Positions 18,369-27,941 are shown, counted from the first letter of the stretch. The stretch is DNA of 64,000 nucleotides from Pectobacterium sp. CFBP8739 (GCF_013449375.1 NZ_JACDRR010000011.1:248001-312000), one strand, 5' to 3'. The notes: a model not told the origin generated them from the letters alone. Numbers and translations are program-made.

Positions 18369-19427
18369 ATGATCCTATCTCGTTTACTGGGCGTTTGCGT
18401 CCTCAGTCTCTCAGTGCTGCTGAGTTTCCCTTCTCAGGCTGCGCCTAAAACGCAATTCAACGTGTGCTGGACGATCTATGCCGGATGGATGCCGTGGGGG
18501 TTCATCGCCACACAGGGCATTATCGATAAATGGGCCGACAAGTACGGCATCAAGATTAAGGTCACCCAGCTTAACGACTACGTCGAGTCGATCAACCAAT
18601 ACACCGCCGGACAGTTTGACGGCTGCACGATGACCAATATGGATGCGCTGACCATTCCGGCTGCGGGTGGTGTGGATACCACGGCGCTGCTCCTTGGCAG
18701 TTTCTCGGCGGGCAACGATGGCATCGTGCTCAAAGGCAAAGGGAAAACGCTGAGCGATTTGCGCGGGATGAAAGTCAACCTGCCTGAACTCTCTGTCTCG
18801 CATTATCTGCTGGTGCGCGGTCTGGAAACCGCTGGCTTGAGAGAACGGGACGTCACGGTCGTCAACACCTCAGATGCTGATATTGTCGCCGCCTTCTCCA
18901 CTCGTAGCGTGCAGGCTGCCGTCGCCTGGAACCCCCAGCTTTCTGCAATCAAAAGCCAGCCGGACACCACGGAAGTCTTTCAGTCCGGCCAGATTCCTGG
19001 TGAGCTGATCGACATGATGGTCGTGAATACGCAGACGCTACAGGATAATCCGGCGTTGGGCAAAGCGCTAGCTGGTGCCTGGTTTGAAATGATGGCGCTA
19101 ATGAAAGCGGGCGACAAACCAGCGCTGGAGTCCATGGCTGCCGCCTCTGGCACCGATTTAGCGGGCTATCAGGCGCAGTTAAAAACCACCCATCTGTTTT
19201 ATTCCGCGCAGGACAATCTGGCGTTTCTGACCAGTCTGGATCTCCCTAACACCATGAAGCGCGTGGCGGAGTTCTCCTTTGATAAAGGGTTACTTGGTGC
19301 AGGCGCACAGAGCGCAGATTTTATCGGCATGACGTTCCCCAGACAGATTACTCAGGGCGACAGCGCCAATGTGAAGCTGCGCTTTGACGACACCTTCGTG
19401 CGTCTGGCCGCAGAGAACAAACTCTGA
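18369..19427 (+). CDS. ABC transporter substrate-binding protein of the guanidine/urea-carboxylase type
   Basis: A 352-residue periplasmic binding protein of the NMT1/nitrate-sulfonate-taurine (NrtA/SsuA-like) superfamily, as found in urea-carboxylase (guanidine carboxylase) operons. The signal peptide is residues 1 to about 24 (ending PSQAA). Ligand-domain landmarks include WTIYAGWMPWGF, DGCTMTNMDAL and NLPELSVSHYLL. It is the first gene after a guanidine-I riboswitch, which suggests that it binds guanidinium or a related compound. The gene appears intact, but the rest of the operon is damaged. Confidence 0.82.
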   Translation: MILSRLLGVCVLSLSVLLSFPSQAAPKTQFNVCWTIYAGWMPWGFIATQGIIDKWADKYGIKIKVTQLNDYVESINQYTAGQFDGCTMTNMDALTIPAAGGVDTTALLLGSFSAGNDGIVLKGKGKTLSDLRGMKVNLPELSVSHYLLVRGLETAGLRERDVTVVNTSDADIVAAFSTRSVQAAVAWNPQLSAIKSQPDTTEVFQSGQIPGELIDMMVVNTQTLQDNPALGKALAGAWFEMMALMKAGDKPALESMAAASGTDLAGYQAQLKTTHLFYSAQDNLAFLTSLDLPNTMKRVAEFSFDKGLLGAGAQSADFIGMTFPRQITQGDSANVKLRFDDTFVRLAAENKL

Positions 19428-19450
19428 TCCTACAGACTGGAGAGACTACC

Positions 19451-20266
19451 GTGCGTTTGATCAATCGCTACCCCAGTCGGGGCGGACGGCTGTTGCTGAT
19501 TCTACTGCCGTTTGTCGTGCTGCTGGCGCTGTACCTCATCGGGTCAGCGCTGCGGCTGGAGGCTAACCCCAATGACAAACTCCTGCCGAGTCTCGGGCAA
19601 ATGGCCGAGGCGATTCAGCGCATGGCATTCACCGAGGACAAACGCAGTGGGGATTACCTGTTCTGGCTGGATACGCAGGCCAGTCTGGTGCGTCTCGCGC
19701 TGGGGCTGGGGATCGCCAGTCTGTTGAGCCTGCTATTCGGGGTTGCGGCAGGCGCGTTCCCGCTGTTTCGCGCCTCGCTCTCGCCGCTGATGACCGTGCT
19801 GTCGATGATTCCGCCGCTGGCGATTTTGCCCATCCTGTTTATCGTCTTCGGGCTGGATGAACTCTCGAAAGTGATGCTGATCGTCATTGGCGTCACGCCG
19901 ATGCTGGCGCGCGATCTTGAACAGCACGCCCGCAACATACCGCAGGAAACGCTGATTAAAGCCCAGACACTGGGCGCGAACAGTTGGGTTGTGGTACTGC
20001 GCGTTATTCTGCCGCAGTTGCTGTCGCGTCTGCTGATTTCACTGCGGCTGCTGCTGGGCGCGGCGTGGCTGTTCCTGATTTCTGTCGAAGCAATTTCGGC
20101 AACGGCTGGGCTGGGTTATCGCATCTTTTTGGTACGCCGCTATCTGGCGATGGACGTGATTCTGCCTTACGTCGTGTGGATCACGCTGCTGGCATGTCTC
20201 ATGGATAGGGCGCTGCGCTGGCTGCATCGTCGTGGCTTCCCATGGTCAGAGGAAAGCAAAGCATGA
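19451..20266 (+). CDS. ABC transporter permease (NrtB/SsuC-like) of the guanidine operon
   Basis: A 271-residue inner-membrane permease with about six helices. The EAA-type cytoplasmic loop is visible (IPQETLIKAQTLGANSWVV, about residues 157-175), the contact for the ATPase. The start is GTG at 19451 preceded by GGAGAG. The gene follows the binding protein by 23 bp and its stop overlaps the start of the ATPase gene by ATGA. It appears intact, but its ATPase partner is truncated, so the transporter cannot work unless another ATPase substitutes. Confidence 0.82.
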   Translation: MRLINRYPSRGGRLLLILLPFVVLLALYLIGSALRLEANPNDKLLPSLGQMAEAIQRMAFTEDKRSGDYLFWLDTQASLVRLALGLGIASLLSLLFGVAAGAFPLFRASLSPLMTVLSMIPPLAILPILFIVFGLDELSKVMLIVIGVTPMLARDLEQHARNIPQETLIKAQTLGANSWVVVLRVILPQLLSRLLISLRLLLGAAWLFLISVEAISATAGLGYRIFLVRRYLAMDVILPYVVWITLLACLMDRALRWLHRRGFPWSEESKA

Positions 20267-20436
20267 GTTTTATTGAGATCGATAACATCTGGCAGGAATA
20301 CGGCGACCACGTTGTGCTGGAACGGCTCAATCTGAACGTTGAGGAAGGGGCGTTTTGCACCATGGTTGGCGCATCCGGCTGCGGTAAATCCACCTTTCTG
20401 CGCCTGCTCAGCATTATCTGTTTCAGCAGCACCTGA
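20263..20436 (+). pseudogene. Truncated ABC transporter ATPase (guanidine operon)
   Basis: The frame begins at an ATG overlapping the permease stop (MSFIEIDNIWQEYGD) and runs through the Walker A motif (VGASGCGKSTFLRLLS, about residues 37-52), then leaves ABC homology near base 20410 and stops six codons later. Signature motif, Walker B and the rest are missing (57 residues against about 250). The break coincides with the junction to the tail fragment of another gene, so an internal deletion is the cause. Confidence 0.85.
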
Positions 20437-20501
20437 CCGTTACCGCGATGGACGACCATCATGCGGATCGCATTTTGGCGGGACGACCCGCCCTTGCATG
20501 A
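20413..20501 (+). pseudogene. C-terminal remnant, probably of a urea-carboxylase-associated (guanidine deiminase-type) protein
   Basis: In the frame one base offset from the truncated ATPase, the sequence reads YLFQQHLTVTAMDD, then HHADRILAGRPALA, and stops at 20499-20501, ten bases before the carboxylase ATG. In intact operons the gene before the carboxylase encodes a urea-carboxylase-associated protein, so this tail is best read as its last roughly 28 codons joined to the ATPase fragment by deletion. The identity is inferred from position and character, not proven. Confidence 0.5.
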
Positions 20502-20510
20502 GTCTAGCGT

Positions 20511-21935
20511 ATGTTCGACCAACTTCTGATTGCTAACCGTGGCGCGATTGCGTGCCGTATTCTGCGTTCGCTGCGCGAGATGAACGTCCGTGGTGTCGCA
20601 GTCTATTCCGATGCCGATATCAGTAGCCTGCATATTCAGGACGCCGATGAAGCTATTAGCCTGGGCGAGGGCGCGGCGGTGCGCACCTATCTGGATGTAG
20701 ACAAAATTCTCTCTGCGGCTCGGCGCAGCGGCGCGCAGGCCATTCATCCCGGCTATGGTTTTCTGTCTGAGAATGCGGCGTTTGCCGAAGCCTGCGAAGC
20801 TGCGCAGATTGCCTTTGTCGGGCCGACGCCGCAGCAGCTACGGGTATTTGGTTTAAAGCACACGGCGCGCGCGCTGGCGAAGCAGCACAACGTACCGCTG
20901 CTGGAAGGCACCGAGCTGCTGGAAAATATTGATGTGGCTCTCGGTGCGGCGGCAACAATCGGCTATCCGGTCATGCTTAAAAGCACGGCCGGAGGCGGTG
21001 GGATCGGGATGCGCGTCTGCTATAGCGCCACGGAACTGTCCGACGCGTTTGAAACAGTAAAGCGTCTGGGGCAGAACAACTTCAGCGATGCGGGCGTATT
21101 CATCGAAAAGTATATCGAACGCGCCCGGCATCTGGAGGTACAGATCTTTGGTGATGGTCAGGGATATGTGCTGGGGCTGGGCGATGTTTACCTCGGCGCA
21201 CCGGTGGCAACGCCGCTGGATCCACGCCACCGTTTGATCACCACCAAATATAATCCAGCGCGTACCTGGACGGCGGAAAACTCGGTGGGCATCGGCGGCG
21301 CGTACCTGTGCGTGTACGGCATGGAAGGGCCAGGCGGTTACTAGTTTGTCGGCCGCACGCTGCAAATGTGGGATCGCTATCGTGGCGTTGGCGCATTTGA
21401 CGGTAAACCGTGGCTGCTGCGTTTCTTTGATCAAATTCGCTTTTATCCAGTGTCGGCCGATGAGTTGTTATCGATCCGACGGGATTTCCCGCTAGGGCGC
21501 TACCCGTTACGGATCGAGCAAAGCGAGCTGGCGCTAAACGCCTATCAGGATTTCCTGTCGCGGGAAGCGGAAGACATCGAGGCATTTCGCGTGCACCAGC
21601 GAGCGGCGTTTGAGGCGGAGCGCGAGCGCTGGCGTATTGCCGGTCAATCGGTGACGGATAGCGTGGACGTGGTGATTGAAGAGGAGAGCGAAGCACCGAT
21701 CCTGCCGGAACAGGTCGGCGTAGCAAGCCCGATTTCCGGTAATCTCTGGCAGGTGACGACGGAGATCGGAAAAACGGTAGCCGAGGGAGAAACGCTGATG
21801 ATCCTCGAATCCATGAAAATGGAAATCCCGATTGTCTCGCCGCAGCGCGGTATTGTGCGGGATATTCGCTGTCAGCCTGGCGCATCCGTTCGCGCGGGGC
21901 AGTGCGTAGTGGTGATCGAATCACAAGCGGAATAA
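20511..21935 (+). pseudogene. Guanidine (urea) carboxylase, internally deleted and with an in-frame amber codon
   Basis: An intact member has about 1200 residues: biotin carboxylase, allophanate-hydrolase-like carboxyltransferase domains and a biotin carrier. Here the biotin carboxylase part runs to about residue 220 ([24 protein letters not shown]), then jumps near base 21165 directly into the late carboxyltransferase region ([18 protein letters not shown]). At 21342-21344 a TAG stands between GPGGY and FVGRTLQMW in the same frame, where the family has Gln; one C-to-T change explains it. The end is complete, with the biotin-lysine motif ESMKME near codon 440. About 700 residues are missing. 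No allophanate hydrolase gene follows. Confidence 0.88.
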
Positions 21936-22148
21936 CGGCGGCGCTCTGTCGTATAGATCACAAATAGTCTAATTAGGTAATCAGCAATTATTAAAACACA
22001 GGTTGGGGGAGAAATAGGCTCTGGCCTGTTAATACAGACGCTACACTAATTGGCTGATAGAGAATGGTAGCTACTCTGATAATAACAGTGCTAAACGATT
22101 ATTTATAAAGGGCAATAAAAAGGGATTAATTCAAAGAAAAAAAAGGAA
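21936..22148. other. AT-rich intergenic stretch
   Basis: The space between the carboxylase pseudogene and the tRNA-Val 3' end contains no recognised gene or terminator. The expected allophanate hydrolase gene is absent. Confidence 0.5.
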
Positions 22149-22225
22149 TGGTGCGTTCAATTGGACTCGAACCAACGACCCCCACCATGTCAAGGTGGTG
22201 CTCTAACCAACTGAGCTATGAACGC
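22149..22225 (-). tRNA. valV: tRNA-Val (anticodon GAC), valV-like
   Basis: A complete 77-nt cloverleaf on the minus strand: acceptor GCGTTCA/TGAACGC, anticodon loop TTGACAT with GAC, T arm GGTTCGAGTCC, discriminator A and encoded CCA. It matches the E. coli valV gene, which also sits beside mdtK. From the D arm to the T arm it is almost identical to the copy at 10620, the two sharing the run from the D arm through the anticodon arm. Confidence 0.95.
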
Positions 22226-22385
22226 ATTGAAATACCGAACTGCCTGTCTGACAGCGAGGCGAATAGTAGCGAGCGAGGGGGAAACTGGCAAGAGGAAAAA
22301 TGCAATTTTGTGCTCTTGCCAGTGCGATTGCTGGGGTTGTGTCCATTGTGTCGTTTTTTTCGACGTAAACTGGATGAAACGTTAT

Positions 22386-23762
22386 CTAGCGTGCGGCGCG
22401 CGCTAAAATCCGTGCGGCGGGTTGACGCTGGAGAAAACGAATTCGCGTCACCATCATCACGGCCGCTGCCGTCAGGCCAATGATGAAACCACACCAGAAG
22501 CCCGCAGGCCCCATGCGCGGCACGATAATATCCGTCAACGCCAGCAGATAGCCACTCGGTAGGCCCAAGACCCAGTACGCCGTGAACGTAATATAGAAAA
22601 TTGACCGGGTATCTTTATAACCGCGCAAAACACCACTGCCGATCGCCTGAACGGCATCGGAAATTTGATAAACGGCAGCCAACAGCATGAGCTGAGAAGC
22701 CATCGCTACAACCAGCGGATCCTGATTATAGAGCAGAGCGATAGGCTCACGCAGCAGTGTGGTGAAAATGGCCGTACAGCTGGCTAATGCCACGCCGGCC
22801 ATGATACCGGTGTGTGCGGCGATGCGTGCGTTCTCAACCGAACCTTCTCCTAAGCGATGCCCGACGCGAATGGTCGTGGCGACCCCCACCGAGAGAGGAA
22901 GAACGAACATCAGCGAACTGAAATTCAGGGCAATCTGGTGACCGGCCACATCGACGACGCCCAGCGGCAACACTAACAGCGCCACCACGGCAAACAGTGT
23001 CACTTCAAAAAGTAATGCCAGCGCGATAGGTAAGCCGAGGCCAAAGAGGCGTTTCAGCACGGCAACGTCCGGGCGGAATGCAGGACGGTGCAGGCGGATA
23101 TCGCGTAGCCAGGAAGCGTGTCGGGTATAGAACATCATCAATAGCATCATAATCCAGTAAACCGAGGCAGTAGCCACGCCGCAGCCAACGCCGCCCAGTT
23201 CGGGCATGCCAAATTTACCGTGAATAAAGATGTAGTTGATCGGGATGTTGATTAACAGCCCGATGAATCCAATCATCATGCCGGGGTAGGTTTTGGATAG
23301 CCCTTCACATTGGCAGCGCAAAACCTGATAGAACAAATAACCAGGCACACCCCACAGTAGCGCATGCAGGTAGCTAATTGCCTTTGCCGCCAACTCGGGC
23401 GAGCCGTCGCTCATCAGGTTAATGGCGTATCCCCCCTGATACAGCACCAGCATCGTAAGCACAGAAATGATGGCGGCGAGGAGGAAGGACTGTCGCACCT
23501 GATAAGAGATGCGATCACGTCTGCCGGAACCGTTGAGCTGTGCGACAACGGGCGTCAGCGCCAACAGCAGGCCATGGCCAAAAAGAATGGCGGGGAGCCA
23601 GATAGAGGTCCCTACGGCGACGGCGGCCATATCGGTGGCGCTATAAGCACCGGCCATGACGGTGTCAACCACACCCATCGACGTTTGGGACACTTGCGCA
23701 ATAATGACAGGAACAGCAAGCGCCGATAATTTACGCGCTTCTGTCAGATACTGTTGCACGGA
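22386..23762 (-). CDS. mdtK: Multidrug efflux MATE transporter MdtK
   Basis: MdtK is a MATE-family Na+/H+-coupled exporter of cationic drugs such as norfloxacin. The 458-residue sequence has twelve membrane helices and family motifs ([21 protein letters not shown] near residue 30-50; [14 protein letters not shown] in the middle; [11 protein letters not shown] near 385). GTG at 23762 has GGAAGG five bases upstream and gives the E. coli length; a longer frame to 23825 runs into the promoter region. It is divergent from ribE, as in E. coli. Confidence 0.94.
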   Translation of the reverse strand, partial: SVQQYLTEARKLSALAVPVIIAQVSQTSMGVVDTVMAGAYSATDMAAVAVGTSIWLPAILFGHGLLLALTPVVAQLNGSGRRDRISYQVRQSFLLAAIISVLTMLVLYQGGYAINLMSDGSPELAAKAISYLHALLWGVPGYLFYQVLRCQCEGLSKTYPGMMIGFIGLLINIPINYIFIHGKFGMPELGGVGCGVATASVYWIMMLLMMFYTRHASWLRDIRLHRPAFRPDVAVLKRLFGLGLPIALALLFEVTLFAVVALLVLPLGVVDVAGHQIALNFSSLMFVLPLSVGVATTIRVGHRLGEGSVENARIAAHTGIMAGVALASCTAIFTTLLREPIALLYNQDPLVVAMASQLMLLAAVYQISDAVQAIGSGVLRGYKDTRSIFYITFTAYWVLGLPSGYLLALTDIIVPRMGPAGFWCGFIIGLTAAAVMMVTRIRFLQRQPAARILARAAR

Positions 23763-23886
23763 TACCTTCCTTGAATGACTTAATTTTGCTAGCGGGATGA
23801 ATAATCTGGATATGGAAAACGTCAAGAATAAAACGAGAACGTTATTGTAACGACTTAATAAAAGTAAACCAGCTTGAAAGAGAATA

Positions 23887-23916
23887 TATTCTTTTTGTTA
23901 CGCTGCAGTTTCTATA
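23887..23916 (+). promoter_or_regulatory. Probable ribE promoter
   Basis: A consensus TATAAT (about 23911-23916) is preceded at 18 bp by TTCTTT, 92 bp ahead of the ribE start. No FMN riboswitch motifs are present in the leader. Confidence 0.45.
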
Positions 23917-24007
23917 ATGTCTGACGCAACGTATTCCGGTTTGGTTTTCCGCGGAATATCGGGCACACTGCACAACGTCATTTCTTTGTTTTTAAGAGGC
24001 AAACCGC

Positions 24008-24643
24008 ATGTTTACCGGTATTGTTCAGGGCACCGCGCCGGTGGTGTCGATTGAAGAAAAATCCAATTTCCGCACGCACGTTGTCCAACTTCCACCTGAT
24101 CTGCTGCCCGGACTTGTGCCCGGTGCCTCGGTGGCGCACAACGGCTGTTGCCTGACCGTAACTGCCATTGATGGCGATCGTGTCAGCTTCGATCTCATGA
24201 AAGAAACGCTGCGACTAACGAATCTGGGCGATATTCATGAAGGCGATGTGGTGAATATTGAACGTGCCGCGAAATTCGGTGACGAGATTGGTGGACACGT
24301 CATGTCAGGCCATATCATGTGTACGGCGGAAGTGGTGAAGATTCAGGTGTCAGAGAATAACCATCAGATTTGGTTCCGTCTGGCAGATGAAACACTGATG
24401 AAATACGTGCTACATAAAGGCTTCGTTGGGATTGATGGCATCAGCCTGACAGTAGGAGAAGTGACCCGCGGACGTTTCTGCGTGCATTTAATTCCAGAAA
24501 CGCTGAACCGCACCACGTTGGGACAGAAGCGTCTGGGACATCGCATCAATATTGAAATCGACCCGCAGACCCAGGCCGTGGTGGATACGGTTGAGCGCGT
24601 GTTGGCGAGCAAGCAGGCGAGCGACTTGGGCAAAGAAGAGTAA
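24008..24643 (+). CDS. ribE: Riboflavin synthase alpha chain (RibE; RibC in E. coli)
   Basis: This enzyme converts two molecules of 6,7-dimethyl-8-ribityllumazine to riboflavin in the last step of the pathway. The two homologous lumazine-binding domains are visible: [12 protein letters not shown] with HNGCCLTVT in the first, and GHIMCTAEV with [12 protein letters not shown] in the second. The 211 residues agree with E. coli (213). Synteny with mdtK and purR supports the call. Confidence 0.95.
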   Translation: MFTGIVQGTAPVVSIEEKSNFRTHVVQLPPDLLPGLVPGASVAHNGCCLTVTAIDGDRVSFDLMKETLRLTNLGDIHEGDVVNIERAAKFGDEIGGHVMSGHIMCTAEVVKIQVSENNHQIWFRLADETLMKYVLHKGFVGIDGISLTVGEVTRGRFCVHLIPETLNRTTLGQKRLGHRINIEIDPQTQAVVDTVERVLASKQASDLGKEE

Positions 24644-24666
24644 TTTCGGCGTTGCCTGTGCTTGTA

Positions 24667-24700
24667 AACCGGACGAATAGCCTCGTCCGGTTTTTCTTTT
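24667..24700. terminator. Bidirectional terminator between ribE and purR
   Basis: AACCGGACGA-ATAGCC-TCGTCCGGTT is a perfect 10-bp stem followed by TTTCTTTT on the plus strand; the convergent genes can share it. Confidence 0.85.
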
Positions 24701-24741
24701 CTGTCAGCGTGAACGTCTATTTTTCTTTCGTGCTGCTGCAC

Positions 24742-25767
24742 TTAGCGGCGATAGTCGAGGTAAGGGCCATCTGCCACCGAGCGGCGTTCGATTAGCGTTG
24801 GGTGCACTTCGATCACGTGTGCATCTTCTCGCTTACTGGTAATGCGATCCAGCAACATCGCAAAGGCGGACTGCCCCAGACGCTCTTTCGGTTGATGAAT
24901 GGTGGTCAGCGCCGGTGTAAAGAAACGCGCGTGGCGCACGTTGTCATAACCGATCACTGAAATATCTTGCGGTACGCGCAGACCCAGTTCGTCTGCCGCA
25001 CAGATGGCGCCCATCGCCATAATGTCGCCACCGCAGAATACGGCCGTTGGCCGCTGTTTCTGCGCAAGAATTTGATGCATGGCTTTATAACCGGATTCCG
25101 GCTCGAAATCGCCCTGAACCACCCACTCTTCACGCACGGTGATATCGGCTTCTTTCAGCGCTTTTAAAAAGCCGAGGTAGCGCCCGCTGCCGGTGTTACG
25201 TTCTTGAATACCGGGAATGGCACCAATATCCCGATGGCCGCGTTCGATAAGATAGCGACCTGCCATATAACCGCCTTCAAAGGCGTTATCGATAATTGTA
25301 TCGGTAAAGCCGCTGTGCATCTGGCCCCAGTCCATCACGACCATTGGGATACTGCGATAATCTTCTAACATCGCCAGCAGCTCGGGGGGATATTCGGCAC
25401 ACATCACCAACAGGCCGTCGACGCGTTTTTGCGCCAGCATGGAAAGATAAGCGCGCTGTTTACCGATGTCGTTATGCGAATTACACAGTACCAGCGTGTA
25501 ACCTTTGGCATAGCAGCTGTTTTCGACGGCTTCGATGATTTCGGCGAAATAGGGGGCTTCGCTGGATGTGGCCAGCAAACCGATTGATTTGGTGTGATTA
25601 ACTTTGAGGCTGCGGGCGACGGCGCTGGGCGAATAGTGCAACTCTTTGATTGCTGCCCTGACGGCTGCCTTAGTCTCTTCGGCGACGAAACGTGTTTTAT
25701 TGATCACGTGCGATACGGTTGTGGTAGAAACGCCAGCACGCTTTGCCACATCTTTAATCGTTGCCAT
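24742..25767 (-). CDS. purR: Purine nucleotide synthesis repressor PurR
   Basis: PurR is the LacI-family repressor that binds hypoxanthine or guanine and represses purine biosynthesis genes. The 341-residue sequence equals E. coli PurR in length. The helix-turn-helix and hinge are clear ([19 protein letters not shown], ending with the hinge [14 protein letters not shown]), and the corepressor domain includes [14 protein letters not shown] and the typical end [10 protein letters not shown] PurR-type box in its own leader suggests autoregulation, as in E. coli. Confidence 0.96.
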   Translation of the reverse strand: MATIKDVAKRAGVSTTTVSHVINKTRFVAEETKAAVRAAIKELHYSPSAVARSLKVNHTKSIGLLATSSEAPYFAEIIEAVENSCYAKGYTLVLCNSHNDIGKQRAYLSMLAQKRVDGLLVMCAEYPPELLAMLEDYRSIPMVVMDWGQMHSGFTDTIIDNAFEGGYMAGRYLIERGHRDIGAIPGIQERNTGSGRYLGFLKALKEADITVREEWVVQGDFEPESGYKAMHQILAQKQRPTAVFCGGDIMAMGAICAADELGLRVPQDISVIGYDNVRHARFFTPALTTIHQPKERLGQSAFAMLLDRITSKREDAHVIEVHPTLIERRSVADGPYLDYRR

Positions 25768-25812
25768 CTAAAAATGACTCCTGAACTTACCTGTTACAGA
25801 CGTAAGTATATT

Positions 25813-25828
25813 GTTAATCGTTTGCCTA
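25813..25828 (-). promoter_or_regulatory. PurR box candidate (autoregulation)
   Basis: On the minus strand the site reads AGGCAAACGATTAACA, which agrees with the PurR consensus ANGCAANCGNTTNCNT at all defined positions except near the 3' end. It lies about 45 bp ahead of the purR start. Confidence 0.5.
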
Positions 25829-26143
25829 CGTTTAATATTCTTCTTCTAAGCTAAAAAACAGGATTTCAGAAGGAGAATGCCGAATGTTATACCGAAGGGA
25901 TCTGGGTTGACGTTTTTCGACCGATACGCAGCGCTTTCATAAACAGCGGATTGTGTCCGATTTATCATGAAAGGGAAAGGGCTAATTTATACTATTAGTG
26001 ATGCATTGGTCCGAGATTTTTCACTAAAATTATGAAAGAATCGTAATAACCCTATTTTTTGTGGTTTTAACCGCTTGGATGGGTTCGCGTAAAAGGCGGT
26101 TTCCTCTTTCAGATAAAATTTGTTCGTTAATAAGGAGTGGTTT
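25829..26143. other. Intergenic region before ynhF
   Basis: AT-rich. It should hold the purR and ynhF promoters. In E. coli ydhP and sodB lie near here; neither is present between purR and mepH in this window. Confidence 0.4.
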
Positions 26144-26233
26144 ATGGATACAGATCTGAAGATGTCTTTGCTGACAACGGTTGGCGCACTGGCGATGATC
26201 ATTGTGTTCAGTTTTGTTGCGGTGCTGAACTAA
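26144..26233 (+). CDS. ynhF: YnhF family small membrane protein
   Basis: A 29-residue protein beginning MDTDLKMSLLTTVGALAM and ending in a hydrophobic helix (IIVFSFVAVLN). It corresponds to E. coli YnhF, a one-helix inner-membrane protein beside purR that starts with the same S/D-TDLK-SL-TT pattern. AAGGAG lies seven bases before the ATG and a strong terminator follows the stop. Its function is unknown. It is easily missed because of its size. Confidence 0.85.
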   Translation: MDTDLKMSLLTTVGALAMIIVFSFVAVLN

Positions 26234-26261
26234 CCGAACGATGCCTCTGTGTGATTTCGGC

Positions 26262-26312
26262 ATTCAGACACGTTTATGCTACGTAAAACGTGTCTGAATC
26301 GTTCTTCTTCTT
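26262..26312 (+). terminator. Terminator after ynhF
   Basis: ATTCAGACACGTTT and AAACGTGTCTGAAT form a 14-bp perfect stem (26262-26275 and 26286-26299) followed by CGTTCTTCTTCTT. It also lies just after the convergent mepH gene. Confidence 0.85.
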
Positions 26313-26330
26313 CGATGTCGAATCCGTTTC

Positions 26331-27185
26331 TCAACGAATCGTCTGTGGCGTCACCACCCGACGTGCACCAACGTAGTGTTCCTGCCAATAATCTTCACTC
26401 AGTTTGCTGATACGAATATCTGAACCGGTACGCGGCGACTGGATAAATTTCCCTTCTCCCAGATAAACCCCGACGTGATCGGCCGCGCCACGATTATTGA
26501 TGCGGAAGAAAACCAGATCGCCACTTTCCAGTTCGCTCTTTTTTATCGGAGCGGCGTCACGCAGGTGGTACATTTCGTTTGCAGTGCGTGGAATTTGGAT
26601 CTTGACGACATCTTTGTAGGCGTAATAGACCAGCCCGCTACAGTCAAATCCGGTAAAGGGAGACGAACCGCCCCAGTGGTAAGGTTTACCTATCTGGCTC
26701 ATCAACTTATTCATTGCGGTCGTTTTGGCATGTTGATAACGTTTTTTATGTGCTGCGCTTAGGGCCATTCCTTTTTCTGTCGGCGCTGGATTTTTCTCCA
26801 CTTTCCCCTTGAGAGCGGTCTTCTTCAGTCCGGTTTTGACTCTGGCTTGTGCGGTGGTTTGTTTCTCTTCTTCAGGTTTCAGCCTTTTAAGATTTTTTTT
26901 CACGAGCGCGGGCGTGCTGCTTTGCGTCCGTGACGGTTTTTTTTCTGTTGATTTGTTTACGCTGCGAGGCTTGGTTTTCGTGCTGACAGCGGTAGTAGGT
27001 TCTGGTTTTTTGCTTTTGATCGGTGTTGGTGACTTCGCATTACCCTTTGTTTGACGACTTTTCTTATTGGTTTCTTCAACAGCGCTTTTCTTTGGCGCGG
27101 AATGCGGGGTATGCGGTGCAGCCTGAACGACGTTCAGGGACAGATTGCTGAAAAATAATATAAAAAGAGTAATAAACAAGCGCAT
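26331..27185 (-). CDS. mepH: NlpC/P60 peptidoglycan DD-endopeptidase MepH
   Basis: MepH cleaves D-Ala-mDAP cross-links of peptidoglycan and helps wall expansion. The 284-residue protein has a signal peptide (about 1-22), a long Lys/Thr/Pro-rich disordered linker (about 25-135), and a C-terminal NlpC/P60 domain with the catalytic cysteine in GFDCSGLVYYAY (about 181) and histidine in ADHVGVYLG (about 233). It sits next to grxD as in E. coli. The basic linker may bind wall or lipopolysaccharide; this is inference. Confidence 0.9.
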   Translation of the reverse strand: MRLFITLFILFFSNLSLNVVQAAPHTPHSAPKKSAVEETNKKSRQTKGNAKSPTPIKSKKPEPTTAVSTKTKPRSVNKSTEKKPSRTQSSTPALVKKNLKRLKPEEEKQTTAQARVKTGLKKTALKGKVEKNPAPTEKGMALSAAHKKRYQHAKTTAMNKLMSQIGKPYHWGGSSPFTGFDCSGLVYYAYKDVVKIQIPRTANEMYHLRDAAPIKKSELESGDLVFFRINNRGAADHVGVYLGEGKFIQSPRTGSDIRISKLSEDYWQEHYVGARRVVTPQTIR

Positions 27186-27527
27186 AATAAAAGTGACCGA
27201 ACATAATCCTTAACTCGCTCAATCCACACAGTATTCCTGAAAACGGCGACATAAAAAAGTGGGCATGGTCGCTTTATTCATACAGAATAGTGAAAAAACG
27301 TTAATAGTTGTTTTTTTGATTGATTTATCAACGCTTTTTGGCGTTGATTTCATCAAGGGCGAATAACTTGCAGGGAAAATACCCCTACAAAAAATGGCGT
27401 TTTTTTGTGGCTGGTGGCATCGGTACAATATCACTGAGTCAATGTCGCTGTCGTAGTACCTCTGACGGCGGCTCATGGTTAGCGTTTTGGACGTTAGCCA
27501 TCCTATAAGGTTTAAGGAAGCAAGAAT
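27186..27527. other. Divergent mepH-grxD intergenic region
   Basis: AT-rich region with promoters for mepH (minus) and grxD (plus). CCTATAAGG at about 27503 could be a grxD -10 element. No further gene or repeat was recognised. Confidence 0.4.
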
Positions 27528-27878
27528 ATGACGACACCGACAATTGAAAAAATTCAGCGCCAAATTGCTGAAAACCCAATTCTGCTGTACATGAAAGGCT
27601 CCCCGAAATTGCCAAGCTGCGGTTTTTCCGCCCAGACGGTTCAGGCGTTGTCTGCATGCGGCGAGCGTTTTGCGTATGTGGATATTTTACAGAACCCAGA
27701 TATTCGCGCTGAGCTGCCAAAATACGCGAACTGGCCAACATTCCCACAGCTGTGGGTTGACGGTGAGTTGATTGGCGGTTGTGATATCGTGGTTGAAATG
27801 TTTCAGCGTGGGGAACTACAACCGCTGATCAAAGAAACGGCCGACAAATACAAAGCGCAGCAGGCCGATCAAGAGTAA
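27528..27878 (+). CDS. grxD: Monothiol glutaredoxin GrxD
   Basis: Grx4-type protein that binds and transfers 2Fe-2S clusters with glutathione and BolA-type partners. The monothiol active site CGFS is visible in KLPSCGFSAQ (about residue 30), with the glutathione-binding TFPQ and GGCD motifs later on. It has 116 residues (E. coli 115), with an AAGGAAG ribosome-binding site before the ATG. Confidence 0.95.
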   Translation: MTTPTIEKIQRQIAENPILLYMKGSPKLPSCGFSAQTVQALSACGERFAYVDILQNPDIRAELPKYANWPTFPQLWVDGELIGGCDIVVEMFQRGELQPLIKETADKYKAQQADQE

Positions 27879-27941
27879 TACTTTCTTTTGACGTAACGAC
27901 GATGCCCAATGTTGTTACGATGCAAGCGTAAATCCTTCCAG

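Noticed and set aside
20482..20498. GGCGGGACGACCCGCC hairpin with an ACGA loop, looking like half a guanidine-II riboswitch.
   Set aside because: There is only one hairpin, and it lies inside the coding remnant that ends at 20501 (it encodes AGRPA). A guanidine-II aptamer needs two such hairpins, so this is probably coincidence.
20199..21434. Minus-strand open frames of 182 and 193 codons opposite the carboxylase remnant.
   Set aside because: They are antisense to sequence with clear biotin carboxylase homology and show no domain.
23763..24007. FMN riboswitch ahead of ribE.
   Set aside because: None of the conserved RFN-element blocks is present; the E. coli riboflavin synthase gene at this locus has no such element either.
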